From NCBI GenBank assembly GCA_018136815.1, contig CM030932.1, positions 3,719,790-3,783,789 of the forward strand: DNA of 64,000 nt, read 5' to 3'. The notes beneath the pieces are model-generated. The model was not told where the DNA came from, did not search any database, and saw only the letters and a program-made list of their open reading frames with translations. The stretch is from Isochrysis galbana. Taxonomy: Eukaryota > Haptophyta > Isochrysidales > Isochrysidaceae. A program made the translations under genes and the position numbers. Positions 62,243 to 64,000 of the stretch are shown piece by piece; within the stretch, counting starts at the first letter, position 1; each line of letters begins with the position of its first letter.

Positions 62243-63301
62243 TTACTTCCATAGCTTCTTGAGCGACATGTTCTTCTCGTTGTCCTTCTTCATCACCTTC
62301 GCGACCGCCATTTCAAAGTCATCCTGCGTCACGTGCACGCGGCGCTCGCGCAACGCAAACATGCCCGCCTCGGTGCACACCGACTTGGTCTCCGCTCCAG
62401 ACGCGTCGTTCATCTGCGAAGCGATCTTGCGGAGGTCGATGCCGCGCGTGAGGTTCATGCGGCGCGAATGGATCCGCAGGATGTCGAGGCGCGCATCCTC
62501 GTTCGGGTTGGGGAACTCGATCTTGCGGTCGATCCGGCCTGGCCGGAGGAGGGCGGAGTCGAGGATGTCGATCCGGTTGGTCGCCATGATCACCTTGATT
62601 TGGTTGGTCGCCTCGAAACCATCGAGCTGGTTGAGGAGCTCGAGCATTGTGCGCTGCACCTCCGAGTCCCCACCACCTGAGCCGCCGTCCATGCGCGCGC
62701 CGCCGATCGAGTCGATCTCGTCCATGAAGATGATGGAGGGGGCGTGCTCGCGCGCCATCACGAAGAGCTCGCGCACCATTCGAGAGCCCTCGCCAATGTA
62801 CTTTTGCACCAGCTCGGAACCCGAGACGCGGATGAAGGTGCAGTCAGTGTGGTGCGCGACCGCGCGCGCAAGCAGCGTCTTGCCCGTGCCAGGTGGACCA
62901 TACATTAGCACGCCCTTGGGTTGCGCGATGCCGAGTGACTCGAACAGCTCCGGGTGCTTGATCGGCAGCTCGATCACCTCCTTGATCTCCTTTATCTGTT
63001 TGTCACAGCCGCCGATCATGTCGTACGTTGAATCGGGCACCTTCTCGAGCTTCATCAGCGAAACCAGCGGGTCCACTTTGCTTGGTAGCACGAGGTGGAG
63101 CGTGTACGAGTCGTTGCGCAGCGCCACGCGGTCATTCGGGTTGAGCTTCGAGATGTCGATCGCTTTGTCGATGTCCACCACATACTTACCCTCGGGATGC
63201 ACCTTGACCAGCACCTTCTTACGCCCCATCACCTTGACCACCTCGCCCACATACGAGCCGGGCTCCTGCAGCAGCGAGAGCTCCTCACGCAGCAACCGCA
63301 C
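62243..63301 (-). CDS. RPT6: 26S proteasome regulatory particle ATPase RPT6 (5' end not found)
   Basis: Last exon on the minus strand from the acceptor at 63302-63304 (CGCGCAG) to the stop at 62243, 352 codons. RPT6/PSMC5 is one of six AAA+ ATPases that unfold substrates for the 20S core. Visible: OB-domain start [40 protein letters not shown], Walker A GPPGTGKT, Walker B IIFMDEID, arginine-finger region [14 protein letters not shown], and the RPT6-typical end [10 protein letters not shown]. The family has about 406 residues, so roughly 50 N-terminal residues, including most of the coiled coil, are missing. They must lie in upstream exon(s). I searched 63305-64000 on the minus strand for the conserved helix and did not find it, so the first exon is probably beyond the window edge. 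Confidence 0.9.
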   Translation of the reverse strand: MRLLREELSLLQEPGSYVGEVVKVMGRKKVLVKVHPEGKYVVDIDKAIDISKLNPNDRVALRNDSYTLHLVLPSKVDPLVSLMKLEKVPDSTYDMIGGCDKQIKEIKEVIELPIKHPELFESLGIAQPKGVLMYGPPGTGKTLLARAVAHHTDCTFIRVSGSELVQKYIGEGSRMVRELFVMAREHAPSIIFMDEIDSIGGARMDGGSGGGDSEVQRTMLELLNQLDGFEATNQIKVIMATNRIDILDSALLRPGRIDRKIEFPNPNEDARLDILRIHSRRMNLTRGIDLRKIASQMNDASGAETKSVCTEAGMFALRERRVHVTQDDFEMAVAKVMKKDNEKNMSLKKLWK

Positions 63302-63304
63302 CTG

Positions 63305-64000
63305 CGCGGTTAGGGGCGGGACCGACGGAATACAGCGTGGCGCTCGCGCAGCCGGGCGAGTGCGCGAGGCGGCGGACAGCCGCAGGAGGAGCGTCGCCGG
63401 CTGCGCCGCCAGCGACACGGCGTACTCCGGTTCCACCGCATCCCAGCGTCTCCTCCCTCCTGGACTGCACGTTGGTCGCCAACGTGCCAGCAACCGACGG
63501 CGTCGCCACGTGCTCTCGCTTCCACTTGCGCATTACACTTTCGCATCACAAGATGCCGCGCTCCGCGTCGAACCCAGGCGCACAGAGCAATCGAGCTCTC
63601 TCTCTAGCCCTCATGCTTTCAGGCCTAGAATCCATACATCAACCCCTTGCGTCGGCCCATCCAACTTCGGCGCACCAGGATGGTCTCGATGGGCCACGCT
63701 CTCAGAGCTCCCTTAGCTGGGCTTACCCCTCTGCGCATTGAGTTCGCCCTGGACTCCCAGCCCGCTTTCCCTTACTTCGAATGCACGCTCTTCCTAACGT
63801 GTGCCGCAAATCTCCCAGCTTTTGTTGATTGGCCACGCGACCCAAGAGTCCCCCAAACGCCCGCCGAAGCACCGCTAACTCCTCAAAGTGGGGCTCAATC
63901 CGATGCGCCTCGAGGCTCGCGCCGCCTACGCTCGTCCGCTCAATCCCACATCTGCTCACAGCCCCCACCCCCCTCCCCGCCGCTCCCTCCACTTCCCCCC
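63305..64000. other. RPT6 upstream intron or flank
   Basis: Frames are open in several phases but none carries the expected RPT6 N-terminal coiled coil. The minus-strand frame 63723-63992 is unassigned. Likely intron continuing past the window edge. Confidence 0.4.

Noticed and set aside
63723..63992. Minus-strand frame as the missing RPT6 N-terminus
   Set aside because: It lacks the conserved coiled-coil helix that precedes VRLLREE in RPT6 and has no splice donor giving the right phase.

Overview
This is nuclear DNA from a eukaryote, most likely a GC-rich unicellular marine alga of the haptophyte or pelagophyte type. That placement is inference. It rests on short GT-AG introns of about 75-200 nt with many gtgcgn donors, several GC-AG introns, secretory leaders followed by basic transit-like stretches on three proteins, a cytochrome b5-fused front-end desaturase, a 26S proteasome ATPase, a SET/NAP histone chaperone, a DDX11-type helicase, and dense simple repeats. 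Three runs of exactly 100 N (1076-1175, 19972-20071, 52072-52171) are scaffold gaps.

Layout. 451-1819 (+): Ala-rich coiled-coil protein. 3463-5472 (+): five-exon desaturase lying between two inverted copies of a dispersed repeat (2121-3170 and 7600-8322), with retroelement debris at 6445-7477. 8863-9594 (+): small membrane protein. 9595-12246: polypyrimidine/polypurine spacer. 12247-21695 (+): a giant gene of at least 22 exons for a secreted-then-anchored protein with about 18 IPT/TIG-like repeats, one membrane span and a cytosolic C2 domain. 23868-24402 (+): a small MGQY-type protein with an internal frame change and a MITE inserted at its 3' end. 27129-30013 (-): possible plastid coiled-coil membrane protein. 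31455-34411 (+): DDX11/CHL1 helicase. 35711-36375 (-): phage-type cytosine methyltransferase-like fragment. 39193-42390 (+): LisH protein. 44486-45676 (-): FKBP-cyclophilin fusion with a membrane span. 48367-49680 (-): RluA-type pseudouridine synthase. 52483-54225 (-): ORF1-like protein of a repeat family. 54749-56542 (-): SET/NAP. 57923-59821 (+): disordered 632-aa protein. 62243-63301 (-): RPT6/PSMC5, 5' end missing.

The spacers are a mosaic of a few recurring modules that I label here only for convenience. R1 is a dispersed repeat ending in a small hairpin. K is a module starting with an A-tract and a CTGAAGATTC or CTTGAAG motif. M is a family whose 5' end is a short hairpin followed by an ORF starting MERAP or MERTP. 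Gene leaders often carry CT-rich tracts on the sense strand.

The genes are independent housekeeping or surface genes, not an operon or cluster. The most unusual items are the IPT/TIG-TM-C2 protein, the dual immunophilin with a membrane linker, the phage-like methyltransferase fragment, the MITE that rewrote a gene's C-terminus, and the decayed tandem exon copies in the SET/NAP intron. Exon boundaries were read by eye from splice-site motifs and frame continuity. No homology search was possible.
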